From: Sinorhizobium sp. B11
GTDB taxonomy: Bacteria; Pseudomonadota; Alphaproteobacteria; Rhizobiales; Rhizobiaceae
Assembly: GCA_039725955.1 (NCBI GenBank)
Contig: CP091033.1
Coordinates: forward strand, 1,922,001-1,986,000
Reading direction: 5' to 3'
DNA length: 64,000 nt
Shown: one piece after another, positions 20,073 to 29,277 of the stretch
How positions within the stretch are numbered: position 1 is the stretch's first letter
Layout: every line of letters begins with the position of its first letter
Translations under genes and position numbers: made by a program
Notes under the pieces: generated by a model
Told to the model about the DNA's origin: nothing
The model's input: the letters and a program-made list of their open reading frames with translations, nothing else
The model's database searches: none

Positions 20073-20924
20073 ATGCGCATCTCAAAAACCATTTGCCTTT
20101 CCGCGCTTGCGCTCGGCATCGGCGTCACATCGGCCAGCGCACTGACCGTCGAAGAGGCCAAGAAGCAGGGATTTATCCGGGCCGCCACAGCCAACGAGGT
20201 CCCCTATTCCTATATGCAGCCGGACGGCACCTCTGCCGGCATCGGCCCCGATGTTGCCAATGCCGTCCTGAAATCCATGGGCATCGAGGAAATCAACTGG
20301 ACGGTGACGCCCTTCGGCACGCTCATCCCGGGCCTTAAGGCGCGTCGCTTCGACTTTGCTGCCGCAGAGCAGAATATTTCCCCCGAGCGTTGCAAGCAGG
20401 TCGCCTTTACGGAACCCAACTCGTCCTACGGCGAGGGACTGCTGGTCAAAAAGGGCAATCCGAAGGGTCTGACAACCTATGCCGACATCGCCAAGGACCC
20501 GTCCTTGAAAGTTGCGGTGGTTTCGGGCGCAAACAATGTCGACTTCCTGCGCGCCGTCGGCGTCAAGGACGACCAGATCGTCTTCATTCCGGCGAATGCC
20601 GATGCGATCCCAACTGTACAGAGCCGCGTCGATGCCTATGCGGCCACCGAGCTGACGGTCTCCGCGCTCGCCAAGGATCAGGCCAATGTCGAGCAGGTCG
20701 CGCCGTTCAAGGACCCGATCGTCAAGGAGGCACCGGTCCGCAACTACGGCGGCTTTGCCTTCCGTCCGGAAGACAAGGAATTGCGCGACGCGTTCAACAC
20801 TGCGCTTGTCGCGTTCCGAAAGACGGACGACTACAAGAAGATCCTCATGAAGTACGGTCTGTCGGAACAGAGCATTGCGGCAGCAGCTGAGAAGAACGTC
20901 GCCGATCTCTGCGCCGGGAAGTAA
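20073..20924 (+). CDS. ehuB: Ectoine/hydroxyectoine ABC transporter solute-binding protein
   Basis: This 283-residue periplasmic protein of the family 3 (amino-acid type) binding proteins has a signal peptide ending near residue 23 (ALALGIGVTSASA). ATG 20073 follows AGGAGA at good spacing. The mature protein shows the two-lobe pattern with PYSYMQPDGTSAGIGPDVA and RFDFAAAEQNISPERCKQV. It delivers ectoine and hydroxyectoine to EhuCD. It is preceded by eutE (61-nt gap) and followed by a strong stem-loop. Confidence 0.9.
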   Translation: MRISKTICLSALALGIGVTSASALTVEEAKKQGFIRAATANEVPYSYMQPDGTSAGIGPDVANAVLKSMGIEEINWTVTPFGTLIPGLKARRFDFAAAEQNISPERCKQVAFTEPNSSYGEGLLVKKGNPKGLTTYADIAKDPSLKVAVVSGANNVDFLRAVGVKDDQIVFIPANADAIPTVQSRVDAYAATELTVSALAKDQANVEQVAPFKDPIVKEAPVRNYGGFAFRPEDKELRDAFNTALVAFRKTDDYKKILMKYGLSEQSIAAAAEKNVADLCAGK

Positions 20925-20932
20925 CGACAAAG

Positions 20933-20957
20933 GCGCCCGGTCCCGAACTGGGCGCCA
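20933..20957 (+). other. Intercistronic stem-loop after ehuB
   Basis: GGCGCCC and GGGCGCC are perfect 7-nt arms around an 11-nt loop, 9 nt after the ehuB stop and before ehuC. No T-run follows. Its place suggests protection of the ehuB mRNA end or partial termination, so that more binding protein than permease is made. Confidence 0.6.
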
Positions 20958-20984
20958 CCTGCTTTCATTCGGAGAGAACGCCAG

Positions 20985-21650
20985 ATGAGCTGGACAGCCT
21001 ATCTTCCCATGATTTGGCACGGCGCTATTGTGACGATGACGATCACCGTGGCAGCGATCGTCTGTGGCGCGCTGCTCGCTTTCGTCTTCGGCATCCTGCG
21101 TGTCGAGGGAGGACCGGTCCTGTCGGCCGTCGCGCTGTGTTACACGGAAGTATTTCGTGGGACGTCACTGTTCGTTCAGCTGTTCTGGTTCTATTACGCG
21201 CTGCCATTGGTCGGCCTGAGTTTCGATCCGATCACCACCGGCATCCTGGTATTGGCCGCCCATGTCGGCGGCTATGGCGCCGAAATCGTCCGCGGGGCGC
21301 TCCTGTCGGTCTCCGTGCAGCAGCTGGAAGCCGCCCGGGCCTTGAACTTCAACCGCGTCCAGACCCTCTTTCGCATTTCGCTGCCGCAGGCCGTCGTCGA
21401 AATGATGCCGGCCTTCGGCAACCTCGCCATCGAAACGCTGAAGCTGTCCTCGCTGGTCTCATTGATCTCGATTGCCGATCTTACCTTCGCAGCCCAATCC
21501 ATCCGCAACATCACGCTGGATAGCGCCAGCATCTATTCGGTCACGCTCGTGTGCTACTTCGCCATGTCGCTTGTCCTGATGGCAGCCGTTCGCGTGATCG
21601 AGCACTTTGTACGACGCGGCGATGTCTTTCCCCGCGGCGGCCATTCGTAA
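20985..21650 (+). CDS. ehuC: Ectoine ABC transporter permease
   Basis: This 221-residue inner-membrane permease of the HisM/GlnP type has the family loop QQLEAARALNFNRVQTLFRISLP (the EAA motif that docks the ATPase) at about residues 107-129 and roughly five hydrophobic segments. GGAGAGAA precedes the ATG. Its stop is 8 nt before ehuD, the second permease. Confidence 0.9.
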   Translation: MSWTAYLPMIWHGAIVTMTITVAAIVCGALLAFVFGILRVEGGPVLSAVALCYTEVFRGTSLFVQLFWFYYALPLVGLSFDPITTGILVLAAHVGGYGAEIVRGALLSVSVQQLEAARALNFNRVQTLFRISLPQAVVEMMPAFGNLAIETLKLSSLVSLISIADLTFAAQSIRNITLDSASIYSVTLVCYFAMSLVLMAAVRVIEHFVRRGDVFPRGGHS

Positions 21651-21658
21651 GGATAGCA

Positions 21659-22351
21659 ATGATGTATGGTTACGAGTGGGACACAACGACCTGGGTCACT
21701 TACACGACCTCGATCCTCCCGATCATCCTGATCGGGTTGACGGTCACGTTAAAGGCGGCCGCTGCCGGCTTCGGGATTGCGCTGGTGCTTGGCCTGGTGT
21801 TCGCTCTGCTGCGTCGCAGCCGCATCATAGCAATCTCCTGGACAACCGCGCTCATCGTCGAATTCCTGCGCGACACGCCGCTTCTGGTGCAGCTGTTCTT
21901 TCTCTACTACGTGCTGCCCGATTTCGGTATCGTGCTGCCCGCGTTCCTCACCGGCGCACTGGCGCTCGGTCTGCAATATGCGGCCTATACGTCAGAAGTC
22001 TATCGCGGCGGCATCGAAGCCATACCGCGCGGGCAGTGGGAAGCAGCAACCGCGCTCAACCTGTCGCGCATGCAGACGTATCGCGATGTCGTCATTCCGC
22101 AGACTGTTCCACGCATCGTGCCGGCCATGGGCAACTATCTCGTCGCCATGATCAAGGAAACGCCGGTTCTTTCCGTCGTGACCGTTCTCGAAATGATGGG
22201 GCTTGCCAACATGATTGGCGAGCGCACGTTCGAATATCTTGTGCCGCTGACCCTTGTCGGCGTGATCTTCCTTCTCCTGACGCTGATCTGCTCGGCCGGC
22301 CTCCACCGCCTGCAGAGAGCTCTTCCTAAAGCAGGAATACCCTTGCGATGA
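21659..22351 (+). CDS. ehuD: Ectoine ABC transporter permease
   Basis: This is the second 230-residue permease of the polar amino acid type, forming a heterodimer with EhuC. The EAA loop reads [20 protein letters not shown] followed by VIPQT. ATG 21659 (ATGATG) was chosen, because the longer frame upstream only overlaps ehuC. It ends with an ATGA overlap into ehuA. Confidence 0.9.
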   Translation: MMYGYEWDTTTWVTYTTSILPIILIGLTVTLKAAAAGFGIALVLGLVFALLRRSRIIAISWTTALIVEFLRDTPLLVQLFFLYYVLPDFGIVLPAFLTGALALGLQYAAYTSEVYRGGIEAIPRGQWEAATALNLSRMQTYRDVVIPQTVPRIVPAMGNYLVAMIKETPVLSVVTVLEMMGLANMIGERTFEYLVPLTLVGVIFLLLTLICSAGLHRLQRALPKAGIPLR

Positions 22352-23127
22352 CCGATACCTCCGAGCAACCCATTATCGAATTTCGCGACGTCACCAAGCG
22401 TTTCGGTATTCTGACCGTACTCGACAACTTCAATTTTAGTGTTGCGAAAGGCGAAAAGGTCACCCTGATCGGACCATCCGGCTCCGGTAAATCCACGGTT
22501 TTGCGCATCCTGATGACGCTCGAGCCGTTCCAGGAGGGCACGCTGACCCTGGCCGGCACGTCCTACCACGAGGCGGGCGGCAAAGGTCCTTTCCAAGCCT
22601 CGGAAAAGCACCTGCGCCAGATCCGCAATCACGTCGGCATGGTCTTTCAGAGCTTCAATCTCTTTCCTCATATGACGGTCCTTCGCAACGTTGTCGAAGC
22701 GCCGGTGCGGGTGCTGGGAATGGCGCGCGCGGAAGCGGAAGCACGTGCGATTGAACTGCTGCAAATGGTGGGGCTGGCCGATAAGAAGGACCACTATCCG
22801 GTACAGCTTTCCGGCGGGCAACAACAGCGCGTGGCGATTGCCCGGGCGCTTGCCATGCGTCCACGCGTTCTGCTTTTCGATGAGCCAACCTCGGCGCTCG
22901 ATCCACAACTGGTCGGCGAAGTGCTGTCCGTCATCCGCGGACTGGCACATGAACATGATCTGACCATGCTGCTCGTCACCCATGAAATGCGCTTTGCTCG
23001 AGAAGTATCGGATCGCGTCTGTTTCTTCGACAAGGGTCGCATTTGCGAGCAGGGCGCGCCGGACAAGATATTCGGTTCGCCGCAAGCGGAGAGGACACGC
23101 GAATTTCTGTCATCCGTCCTCGGCTGA
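22348..23127 (+). CDS. ehuA: Ectoine ABC transporter ATP-binding protein
   Basis: This 259-residue ATPase of the HisP/GlnQ class drives ectoine import. Walker A is GPSGSGKST, the Q-loop [12 protein letters not shown], the signature LSGGQQQR, Walker [13 protein letters not shown] and the H-loop VTHEM. It overlaps ehuD by 4 nt and is the last gene of the locus. A weak 6-bp GCGGCC/GGCCGC hairpin follows at about 23140-23167. Confidence 0.9.
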   Translation: MTDTSEQPIIEFRDVTKRFGILTVLDNFNFSVAKGEKVTLIGPSGSGKSTVLRILMTLEPFQEGTLTLAGTSYHEAGGKGPFQASEKHLRQIRNHVGMVFQSFNLFPHMTVLRNVVEAPVRVLGMARAEAEARAIELLQMVGLADKKDHYPVQLSGGQQQRVAIARALAMRPRVLLFDEPTSALDPQLVGEVLSVIRGLAHEHDLTMLLVTHEMRFAREVSDRVCFFDKGRICEQGAPDKIFGSPQAERTREFLSSVLG

Positions 23128-23354
23128 TCAGAAAATCGAGCGGCCGGATATGTAAGCGGAAGGCCGCAACAAAGCGACGGAACGAGCGCCGCCCGCGTCA
23201 CTCCTCAGCATTTGTTTTTGAGCGCTGGATCAGCCGGCCTGTCCCCTCCGCAAGCCGCCGACGTCAGCTGACGGTGTCGCACAGGGTTGGAGCGTCTGCC
23301 AATCCCGCCGACCGTCACGAGGGAGAGGACAATGCCACTCCCTCATCGACGTCG

Positions 23355-23825
23355 TCACAAAGTGGCAACCGCCCAGCAGATGAGCGGACCGTCTTCGGGG
23401 TCGCTCCTTCGCCCCGTCGGTGAAAAGCCGTTGCGCTCCAGCACGCGCTGGGAGGCAACGTTGGCGACGGCCGTTTCTGCAGACACGCTTTTGACTTGAG
23501 GGTCGCTGCGCGCCCAGTCCAGCAGTTCCGCGACGGCTGCGGTCGCTATCCCCCGGCCTTCACGCGAGGGCGCGACGCCGTAACCGATATGCAGTTCGCC
23601 ATTTTCAGGAGGTCTGATGATCGAGCAGAGGCCGACGACCTCGTCGCCATCGACGATCATCCAGGCAGATGGAGTGAAATCGGCCGCGATGGCGCGGTTC
23701 AGATCGGAGAGCATGCACAGGACCTCCCGTGGTGCGATAGCGCTATCCTGCAGGAGACGAAGGCCCGACGGCACAACGCCATCGGCGAGCGCATCGAAGG
23801 CGCTCGATGTAAGGGAAATGATCAT
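23355..23825 (-). CDS. GNAT family N-acetyltransferase
   Basis: The 156-residue protein has the GNAT core: WMIVDGDEVVGLCSI (beta strands 2-4), IGYGVAPSREGRGIATAAVAELLDWA (strand 4 and the acetyl-CoA pyrophosphate loop) and AETAVANVASQRVLERNGF (strand 5/helix 4). This is close to the RimJ/RimL-like subgroup. The substrate cannot be told. It stands alone, convergent with ehuA; the 227-nt gap between them holds no other gene. Confidence 0.8.
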   Translation of the reverse strand: MIISLTSSAFDALADGVVPSGLRLLQDSAIAPREVLCMLSDLNRAIAADFTPSAWMIVDGDEVVGLCSIIRPPENGELHIGYGVAPSREGRGIATAAVAELLDWARSDPQVKSVSAETAVANVASQRVLERNGFSPTGRRSDPEDGPLICWAVATL

Positions 23826-24074
23826 GAGTTTCTCAGCTTTGGAGATGACGCCTTTCGAAGGCGATCATTGGCCGAGACGCGCTTGAGCTTCAGCCTTGGG
23901 CTAGGCAGCAGGCTGAAATCTCCGGCGACACGGCCGGCGAATTGCAGGTGAGGCGGGCGGCAAGCATAGGCATCTCCAAGAGTTGATCATCGGTACCAGC
24001 GGCACGCTGCGCATGCAAGCTTGCCGCGGCAACCTGGTTTATCGCGGATGCCGTCGCCCACCTGGGGGCTTATG

Positions 24075-24374
24075 TCATCGTTTGCCGGCCTTCTTTTCTT
24101 TCATGTCATCCGGAAGGACATGCATTCTCGATGCATGTGCCGCCGCCACGAAGGCTTGGCGTGCAATTTCCGGATCGAGATAGAGCTGCATGGCATCCAT
24201 CGAGGTCGCGAGCGCATGGTGGAATGCGGCGGGATCGTTTTCGAGATGCGGCCACTTTTCGCTCAGCAGAAAAGCGGCGAGATCCTCGACGCTATGGGCC
24301 TGGCGATATTTCGCCGCGCCGTCGATCTCGACGTGAAGCGGGCGGATCGGTGTCGAGCTGTGAAGATTGTCCAT
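24075..24374 (-). CDS. DUF982 domain protein
   Basis: This 99-residue protein has the DUF982 pattern common in Rhizobiales: KYRQAHSVEDLAAFLLSEKWP, then a helix with ALATSMDAMQLYLDPEIARQAFVAAA. The C-terminal tail is lysine-rich. DUF982 proteins are small, often multicopy and of unknown function. A second family member lies at 35856. No operon partner is evident. Confidence 0.75.
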   Translation of the reverse strand: MDNLHSSTPIRPLHVEIDGAAKYRQAHSVEDLAAFLLSEKWPHLENDPAAFHHALATSMDAMQLYLDPEIARQAFVAAAHASRMHVLPDDMKEKKAGKR

Positions 24375-24531
24375 GACGCAGTACCTCTCGATGTCTCGAC
24401 AGACTCACATGGGACGGGAATCAAATGAGTCGAGTCGCAGGTCGCAGAATCAGCGCCTTGGCGCCGCTGGCTCATTCCCAATTGAGCCTTGATCATTTTC
24501 CCCGTTTCCGGCCCGGCGCTGCACCTTTGGA

Positions 24532-25197
24532 CTAATCCCCCACAAACGTGACCGTTTCGGCGAGCGGAACTCGACCCGTCCGAGGATAGCTAACGGTGGG
24601 GTCCTCGTATCCGATCGACATGCCGCAGTAGAGAATCAGCCCGTCCGGGGGCGATAGGATCTCCGCGACAGACTCGCGAACCTGCGACCACGCCATCTGC
24701 GGGCAACTGTGCAGGCCTTCGGCGCGGAGCAGCAGCATGACTGTCTGAAGATACATGCCGACGTCGGCCCATTGAGGTCGCCCTAGGTCGCGGTCGATGT
24801 AGCAGAACAGGGCGGCGGGTGCGCCGAAACAGTTCCAATTGGCAATGGCTGCGCGCTGGCGCGCCTCCCAGTCCTCACGTGCAATACCGAGAGCGCTGTA
24901 GCGTTCTCGTCCGAAAGCTGACCGGCGATCCGCATACGGGGACTTCAGCGAGGACGGGTACATCTCGTACTGTCGCTCGTCCCAGGGATCGCCATGGGCG
25001 ACGCGCTCGACAGCGGACGTCTTGAGCTCGACCAGCGGCGCGCCGGTAATGACGTAAGTGTTCCACGGCTGGATGTTCGATCCGGATGGCGCCCAAGAAG
25101 CCGCGTCGAGCACGCGTTCCAGTATCTCCCTCGACACAGGCTCGTCTTTGAACCCTCGCACAGACCGGCGGCTTGTCACTGCCTCATACACATCCAT
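24532..25197 (-). CDS. Nitroreductase family FMN oxidoreductase
   Basis: The 221-residue flavoprotein begins with the family signature VYEAVTSRRSVRGFKDEPVS (FMN phosphate-binding RRSVR), followed by DAASWAPSGSNIQPWNTYVI. A distal GMYLQTVMLLLRAEGL helix and the C-terminal GYEDP(x)VSYPRTGR complete the FMN site. The ATG at 25197 sits behind GGAGGAAAACGTC, a better site than the GTG-type extension upstream. The likely reaction is NAD(P)H-dependent reduction of nitroaromatics or quinones; the natural substrate is unknown. Confidence 0.85.
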   Translation of the reverse strand: MDVYEAVTSRRSVRGFKDEPVSREILERVLDAASWAPSGSNIQPWNTYVITGAPLVELKTSAVERVAHGDPWDERQYEMYPSSLKSPYADRRSAFGRERYSALGIAREDWEARQRAAIANWNCFGAPAALFCYIDRDLGRPQWADVGMYLQTVMLLLRAEGLHSCPQMAWSQVRESVAEILSPPDGLILYCGMSIGYEDPTVSYPRTGRVPLAETVTFVGD

Positions 25198-25687
25198 GAC
25201 GTTTTCCTCCGCGCGGCCGGCATTCACGTCGCTCAAGTGCCGCGGGGTCTACTTGCGCGCCTCCCGGACCAGCAGACAACCCAAACTTAGTGTCTATATC
25301 CTTCGCACGCGCGGCTTTACTGCTTTTGGGATCGTACCCGCAGGACGCAATAGGGTAGGCACGAAGAAGGCTGCGCGAAACCGGCCTTCCTCGACTTCGC
25401 TTACAGGCGGTTCACTTATCGGCCGCGCTCCAATCTTGTCCGCCGAGTGCGATCTCGCGCATTGGTGATCGCCTGACTGCGAGCAGCCTGGCTTGATGAT
25501 AGAGCCTAGATGAACGATATAATCGGTGGCACTGCTTTCGATATGAGGACGAAAGCTGGCCGTCGACTATTTCGCATGATGTCCAAGCCGACCCGCAGAA
25601 AGTACAGCGCCATGACTGTGTCATTGATCAAATGGCACAGGCTTAATGGGCCGTTCCCCCGCTAGGGCGAAGAAGTAAAGCCATAGC
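25198..25687. other. Intergenic region without a supported gene
   Basis: About 490 nt lie between the nitroreductase start and the end of the GDPD operon. It must carry the nitroreductase promoter and the end of the long minus-strand operon. Short frames on both strands lack ribosome sites and recognisable families. I saw no clear terminator hairpin. Confidence 0.5.
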
Positions 25688-26431
25688 TCACGCAGCGATG
25701 CCGGCGCGCAGTTTCAGCGCCAGATCCGGGCTGTCCGAGGTCAAGCTACCGATGCCGCGTTCCAGCCAGTGGCGGATGCCGGGCTCGTCGTTGAGGGTCC
25801 AGACGCAGAGCCGTTCCATCGGCAGCCGGCTGCGGATCAGGTCCCATTCCGCTTCCATCAGCTCGTGATGGATAGCAATGATCTCCACCAGCTCGTCCAC
25901 GCGGTCGATGAAGTCGGCAAGCCCGCCCTGCTTCTCGGCCCAGACGGCATTGACGGAAACGAGGCGCGAAACATCAGGCGCATGCAGGCGGCAATCCTCC
26001 AGCACCGACGTATCGAAGGAGGTCAGGTAAGAACGTTCTCCGACACCGAAACGGCCGAGTTCGGCTGCGACGCGTGCGGCAATATCAGGATAGGGCGTGC
26101 CGGTCTCGTCGATCTTGATCTCGACATGCAGGTCAACGCCCTTGTTTGCGGCAAGCACGTCGAGCACATCGGCGAGCGTCGGGATCGCCTCGTCCGTACC
26201 TTTCAGCAGGGTCGCCTTGCGGGCCTCCCCCGACAGGTCCTGCACCGGGCCTGCGCCTTCGGCAGTGCGCTCCAGTGTGGCGTCGTGGATGACGACGAGC
26301 TCGCCCGATCGCGTCAGGTGCACGTCGAATTCGATGGCGTCGACGCCGAGCGTGATCGCGTTGCGGAAGCCGGTGAGCGAGTTTTCGGGCCAGAGGTTGC
26401 GGGCGCCGCGATGGCCGGTGATGAGCGTCAT
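25688..26431 (-). CDS. Glycerophosphodiester phosphodiesterase
   Basis: This 247-residue GDPD-family TIM-barrel enzyme has the catalytic motif GHRGARNLWPENS at the N-terminus, EFDVHLT, VVIHDATLERT (catalytic His) and the metal ligand Glu in LHVEIK. It resembles UgpQ and would hydrolyse glycerophosphodiesters to glycerol 3-phosphate plus an alcohol. No signal peptide is present, so it is cytoplasmic. It is the last gene of the ABC operon, 32 nt after the permease, which suggests that the imported solute is a phosphodiester or is processed alongside one. Confidence 0.88.
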   Translation of the reverse strand: MTLITGHRGARNLWPENSLTGFRNAITLGVDAIEFDVHLTRSGELVVIHDATLERTAEGAGPVQDLSGEARKATLLKGTDEAIPTLADVLDVLAANKGVDLHVEIKIDETGTPYPDIAARVAAELGRFGVGERSYLTSFDTSVLEDCRLHAPDVSRLVSVNAVWAEKQGGLADFIDRVDELVEIIAIHHELMEAEWDLIRSRLPMERLCVWTLNDEPGIRHWLERGIGSLTSDSPDLALKLRAGIAA

Positions 26432-26463
26432 GGAAATTCCTTCAGTATAATGATTTCACAGCA

Positions 26464-27342
26464 CTAGCGGATCGTCGGGTCGAGCTTGTCGCGCAGCCAA
26501 TCGCCGACGAGCGAGATCGAAAGCGTCGTCAGCATGATCACGGCGGCGGGCGCCAGCATGATCCAGGGCGCGCGCGTCAGATATTCGCGTCCGAAGCCCA
26601 CCATGTTGCCGAGGCTGGTTTCCGGCGGCTGCACGCCGAGGCCGAGAAACGAGAGCCCGCTTTCCATCAGGATGATCTCGGGAAACGTCAGCGTCATGGA
26701 AACGATCAGCGTCGAGGCAACGTTCGGCAGGATATGATGCAGGTAGACGCGCGAAGGCGTGGCACCGAGCTGCACCACAGCCGCCGCATAGCCCTGGGCG
26801 CCGGCGGAGATCGCAAGGCCGCGGGCGATGCGCGCATAACGTTCCCAGCCGTAGAAGCCCATGAGGCAGACGAGCAGCAGCATGGAGGAACCGAAAAAGG
26901 CCAGCACTGCCAGAGACATAATGAGGAAGGGAAGAGCGGCCTGGAAATCGGCGAGGATCAGGACCAGATGCTCCACGAACCCGCGGAACCGCGCCGCGAG
27001 GAACCCGAGCAGTGTGCCGAAGAGCGCCGAGAGGATCGTCGCGCCGAAGGCGATGACGAGCGACACCCGGATCGACTGGATGAGGCGCGAAAGTACGTCG
27101 CGGCCGAGTTCGTCGGTGCCGAGCAGATGCTTAAGCCCGCCCGGCGCCGAAAGCCGGCTGCCGAGATCCATGGCAGTGATGTTGAACGGGCGGATATAGT
27201 CGGCGAACACGGCGGTCAGGACCATTGCCGCAAGCCACAGCAGACCGAAGGCCACCGACAGCGGGACGTTGCGGCGCAGGAAGGAGATGAGCCGGTTGGG
27301 CTTTCCGGAAGCCGGCGTTGCGGCGAGATCGACAGTAGCCAT
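26464..27342 (-). CDS. Oligopeptide-type ABC transporter permease (DppC/OppC family)
   Basis: This 292-residue inner-membrane permease has a cytoplasmic N-terminus, HLLGTDELGRDVLSRLIQSIRVSL (the DppC family hallmark), and the EAA loop near GYAAAVVQLGATPSRVYLHH followed by ILPN. ATG 27342 follows AGGAGAAAACCG. It pairs with the DppB-type permease encoded directly upstream with a 10-nt gap. Confidence 0.88.
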   Translation of the reverse strand: MATVDLAATPASGKPNRLISFLRRNVPLSVAFGLLWLAAMVLTAVFADYIRPFNITAMDLGSRLSAPGGLKHLLGTDELGRDVLSRLIQSIRVSLVIAFGATILSALFGTLLGFLAARFRGFVEHLVLILADFQAALPFLIMSLAVLAFFGSSMLLLVCLMGFYGWERYARIARGLAISAGAQGYAAAVVQLGATPSRVYLHHILPNVASTLIVSMTLTFPEIILMESGLSFLGLGVQPPETSLGNMVGFGREYLTRAPWIMLAPAAVIMLTTLSISLVGDWLRDKLDPTIR

Positions 27343-27352
27343 CGGTTTTCTC

Positions 27353-28282
27353 CTAATGTCCGGCCGCATGCGAGCGAAGGCGCGGATCGAGCCAGCCGTA
27401 GAGCAGGTCGACGACGAGGTTCGATACGACCATGGCGACGGCGATGATCAGCAGGATGCATTGCACGACCGCGAGATCGCGATTGGTGACGGAGACCACC
27501 AGCAGGCGGCCGATACCGGGCCAGGAAAAGATCGATTCCACCACGACTGCACCCGCAATCAGCGAACCGACCATGAAGCCGACGATTGTGACGATCGGCA
27601 CTGCCGCATTGGGCAATGCATGGTTCCAGACCACGTCGCGCCATGTCAGCCCCTTGGCCGAGGCGGTGCGGATATAGGGCTGGCCCATCACCTCGATCAT
27701 GGCGCTGCGCGAAAAGCGGGCGAGGATGCCGATGCCGCCAATGCTCATCGTCAGCGTCGGCAATATGCCGTGCATCCAGGTATCCTGCCCGCCCGAGGGC
27801 AACCAGCCAAGGATGACCGAGAAGATCAGCACGAGCAGCAGACCCATCACGAAGGAGGGAATGGTAAAGCCAAGGACGGCAAGCAGGATGACGCCACGGT
27901 CGGAAAAACTCTGCCGGTGCAGCGCCGCATAGACGCCGGAGGGAATGCCGAAGATGAGCTTGAGGATGAGCGCCGGGATGGTCAATTGCAGCGTCGCCGG
28001 CACGCGTTCCAGCACGAGGTTCAGTGCGGACGCCTTGTCGCGCATCGACACGCCGAAATCGCCGGTAAAGATCGACTTGATATAGGCGAGATATTGAATC
28101 CACAGCGGCTGGTCGAGGCCCCATGCCTTGCGGAAGGCATCGACCGCCTCCTTCGGCACATCAGGCCCGAGCATGACAGTTGCGGGATCGCCCGACATGC
28201 GCAGCACGACGAAGGCGAAGGTGACGACCGCCATGATGGTCAGGAGAGCACGGAACAGGCGCACGAGAACGAAACGGATCAT
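27353..28282 (-). CDS. Oligopeptide-type ABC transporter permease (DppB/OppB family)
   Basis: This 309-residue permease opens with the family pattern (MIRFVLVRLFRALLTIMAVV) and has the extended extracytoplasmic loop and about six membrane segments. The EAA loop reads TASAKGLTWRDVVWNHALPN. It forms the channel with the DppC-type subunit. The family carries peptides, nickel, sugars and opines, so the permease itself does not reveal the substrate. Confidence 0.88.
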   Translation of the reverse strand: MIRFVLVRLFRALLTIMAVVTFAFVVLRMSGDPATVMLGPDVPKEAVDAFRKAWGLDQPLWIQYLAYIKSIFTGDFGVSMRDKASALNLVLERVPATLQLTIPALILKLIFGIPSGVYAALHRQSFSDRGVILLAVLGFTIPSFVMGLLLVLIFSVILGWLPSGGQDTWMHGILPTLTMSIGGIGILARFSRSAMIEVMGQPYIRTASAKGLTWRDVVWNHALPNAAVPIVTIVGFMVGSLIAGAVVVESIFSWPGIGRLLVVSVTNRDLAVVQCILLIIAVAMVVSNLVVDLLYGWLDPRLRSHAAGH

Positions 28283-28293
28283 GGAACCCTCCC

Positions 28294-29277
28294 CTATGCC
28301 GCGACCGGCGTGGTTTCGCCCGCCACGACATGGCAGGCCGCGGTACGGCCCCCGCCGATATCTTTGAGTTCCGGCACGGCGGAACGGCAGATCTCCCGCG
28401 CCAACGGACAGCGTGGGTGGAAGGCGCAGCCGGAGGGGCGGCTCGCCGGGTTCGGCGGCTCGCCCTGCAGGACGACACGGCCTTCGAGCGGCTTGCCGGG
28501 AACGGGCACGCTGGATACCAGCGCCTTCGTATAGGGATGCTGCGGGGCGCGGAAGATAACGTCGGACGAAGCCTCCTCGACGATACGGCCGAGATACATG
28601 ACCGCGACACGGTCGGCGATGTTGCGCACCACCTTCAGGTCGTGGCTGATGAAGACCATGGCGATGCCGTTTTTCTCTTGCAGATCGCGCATCATGTTGA
28701 CGACCTGCGCCTGGACGGAGACATCGAGCGCCGACACCGGCTCATCGCAGACGAGCAGCTTCGGCCGCGACGCGAGCGCCCGGGCGATCACGGCGCGCTG
28801 GCGCTGGCCGCCCGATAGCTCGTGAGGATAACGATCGGCCTGGTCCGGGCGCAGGCCGACGGCCCTCATCAGTTCCGTCACCCGGTCAGTCTGGTGCTCT
28901 TTGGGAATGAGCTTGTGGATATCGAGCGGCTCGGCGATCTGCCTGGCAATCGTCACGCGGCGGTCGAGTGCGGCGAGCGGGTCCTGGAACACGAGCTGCA
29001 TCTTCGCGCGCAGTGCCCGCCATTCCCCGGAGTTTCGCACCGGCATCGGCTGCTCCTGAAAGCGCACGCTTCCTTGCTGCGCATCATCGATGCCGAGCAG
29101 CATCCGCCCGAGCGTCGATTTGCCGGAGCCGGATTCACCGACGATGCCGAGCGTTTCTCCCGCCACGACCGAGAGCGAAACGCCGTCTACGGCGCGTACC
29201 GGCGCCGGCCGGCCGAACAGCCCGTGACGGATCTGATAGATGCGGACGAGATCATGGGCTTCGATGAGCGGCGTCAT
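28294..29277 (-). CDS. Oligopeptide-type ABC transporter ATP-binding protein (DppF/OppF family)
   Basis: This 327-residue ATPase has Walker [10 protein letters not shown], signature LSGGQRQRA and Walker [13 protein letters not shown]. The C-terminal oligopeptide/dipeptide extension is [11 protein letters not shown], whose cysteines are typical of the subfamily. The ATG at 29277 overlaps the stop of the upstream ATPase gene by 4 nt, so the longer frame upstream is not used. Confidence 0.9.
   Translation of the reverse strand: MTPLIEAHDLVRIYQIRHGLFGRPAPVRAVDGVSLSVVAGETLGIVGESGSGKSTLGRMLLGIDDAQQGSVRFQEQPMPVRNSGEWRALRAKMQLVFQDPLAALDRRVTIARQIAEPLDIHKLIPKEHQTDRVTELMRAVGLRPDQADRYPHELSGGQRQRAVIARALASRPKLLVCDEPVSALDVSVQAQVVNMMRDLQEKNGIAMVFISHDLKVVRNIADRVAVMYLGRIVEEASSDVIFRAPQHPYTKALVSSVPVPGKPLEGRVVLQGEPPNPASRPSGCAFHPRCPLAREICRSAVPELKDIGGGRTAACHVVAGETTPVAA

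Noticed and set aside
25058..25468. 136-codon plus-strand frame near the nitroreductase
   Set aside because: Its first half is antisense to the nitroreductase and the rest has no supported start or family.
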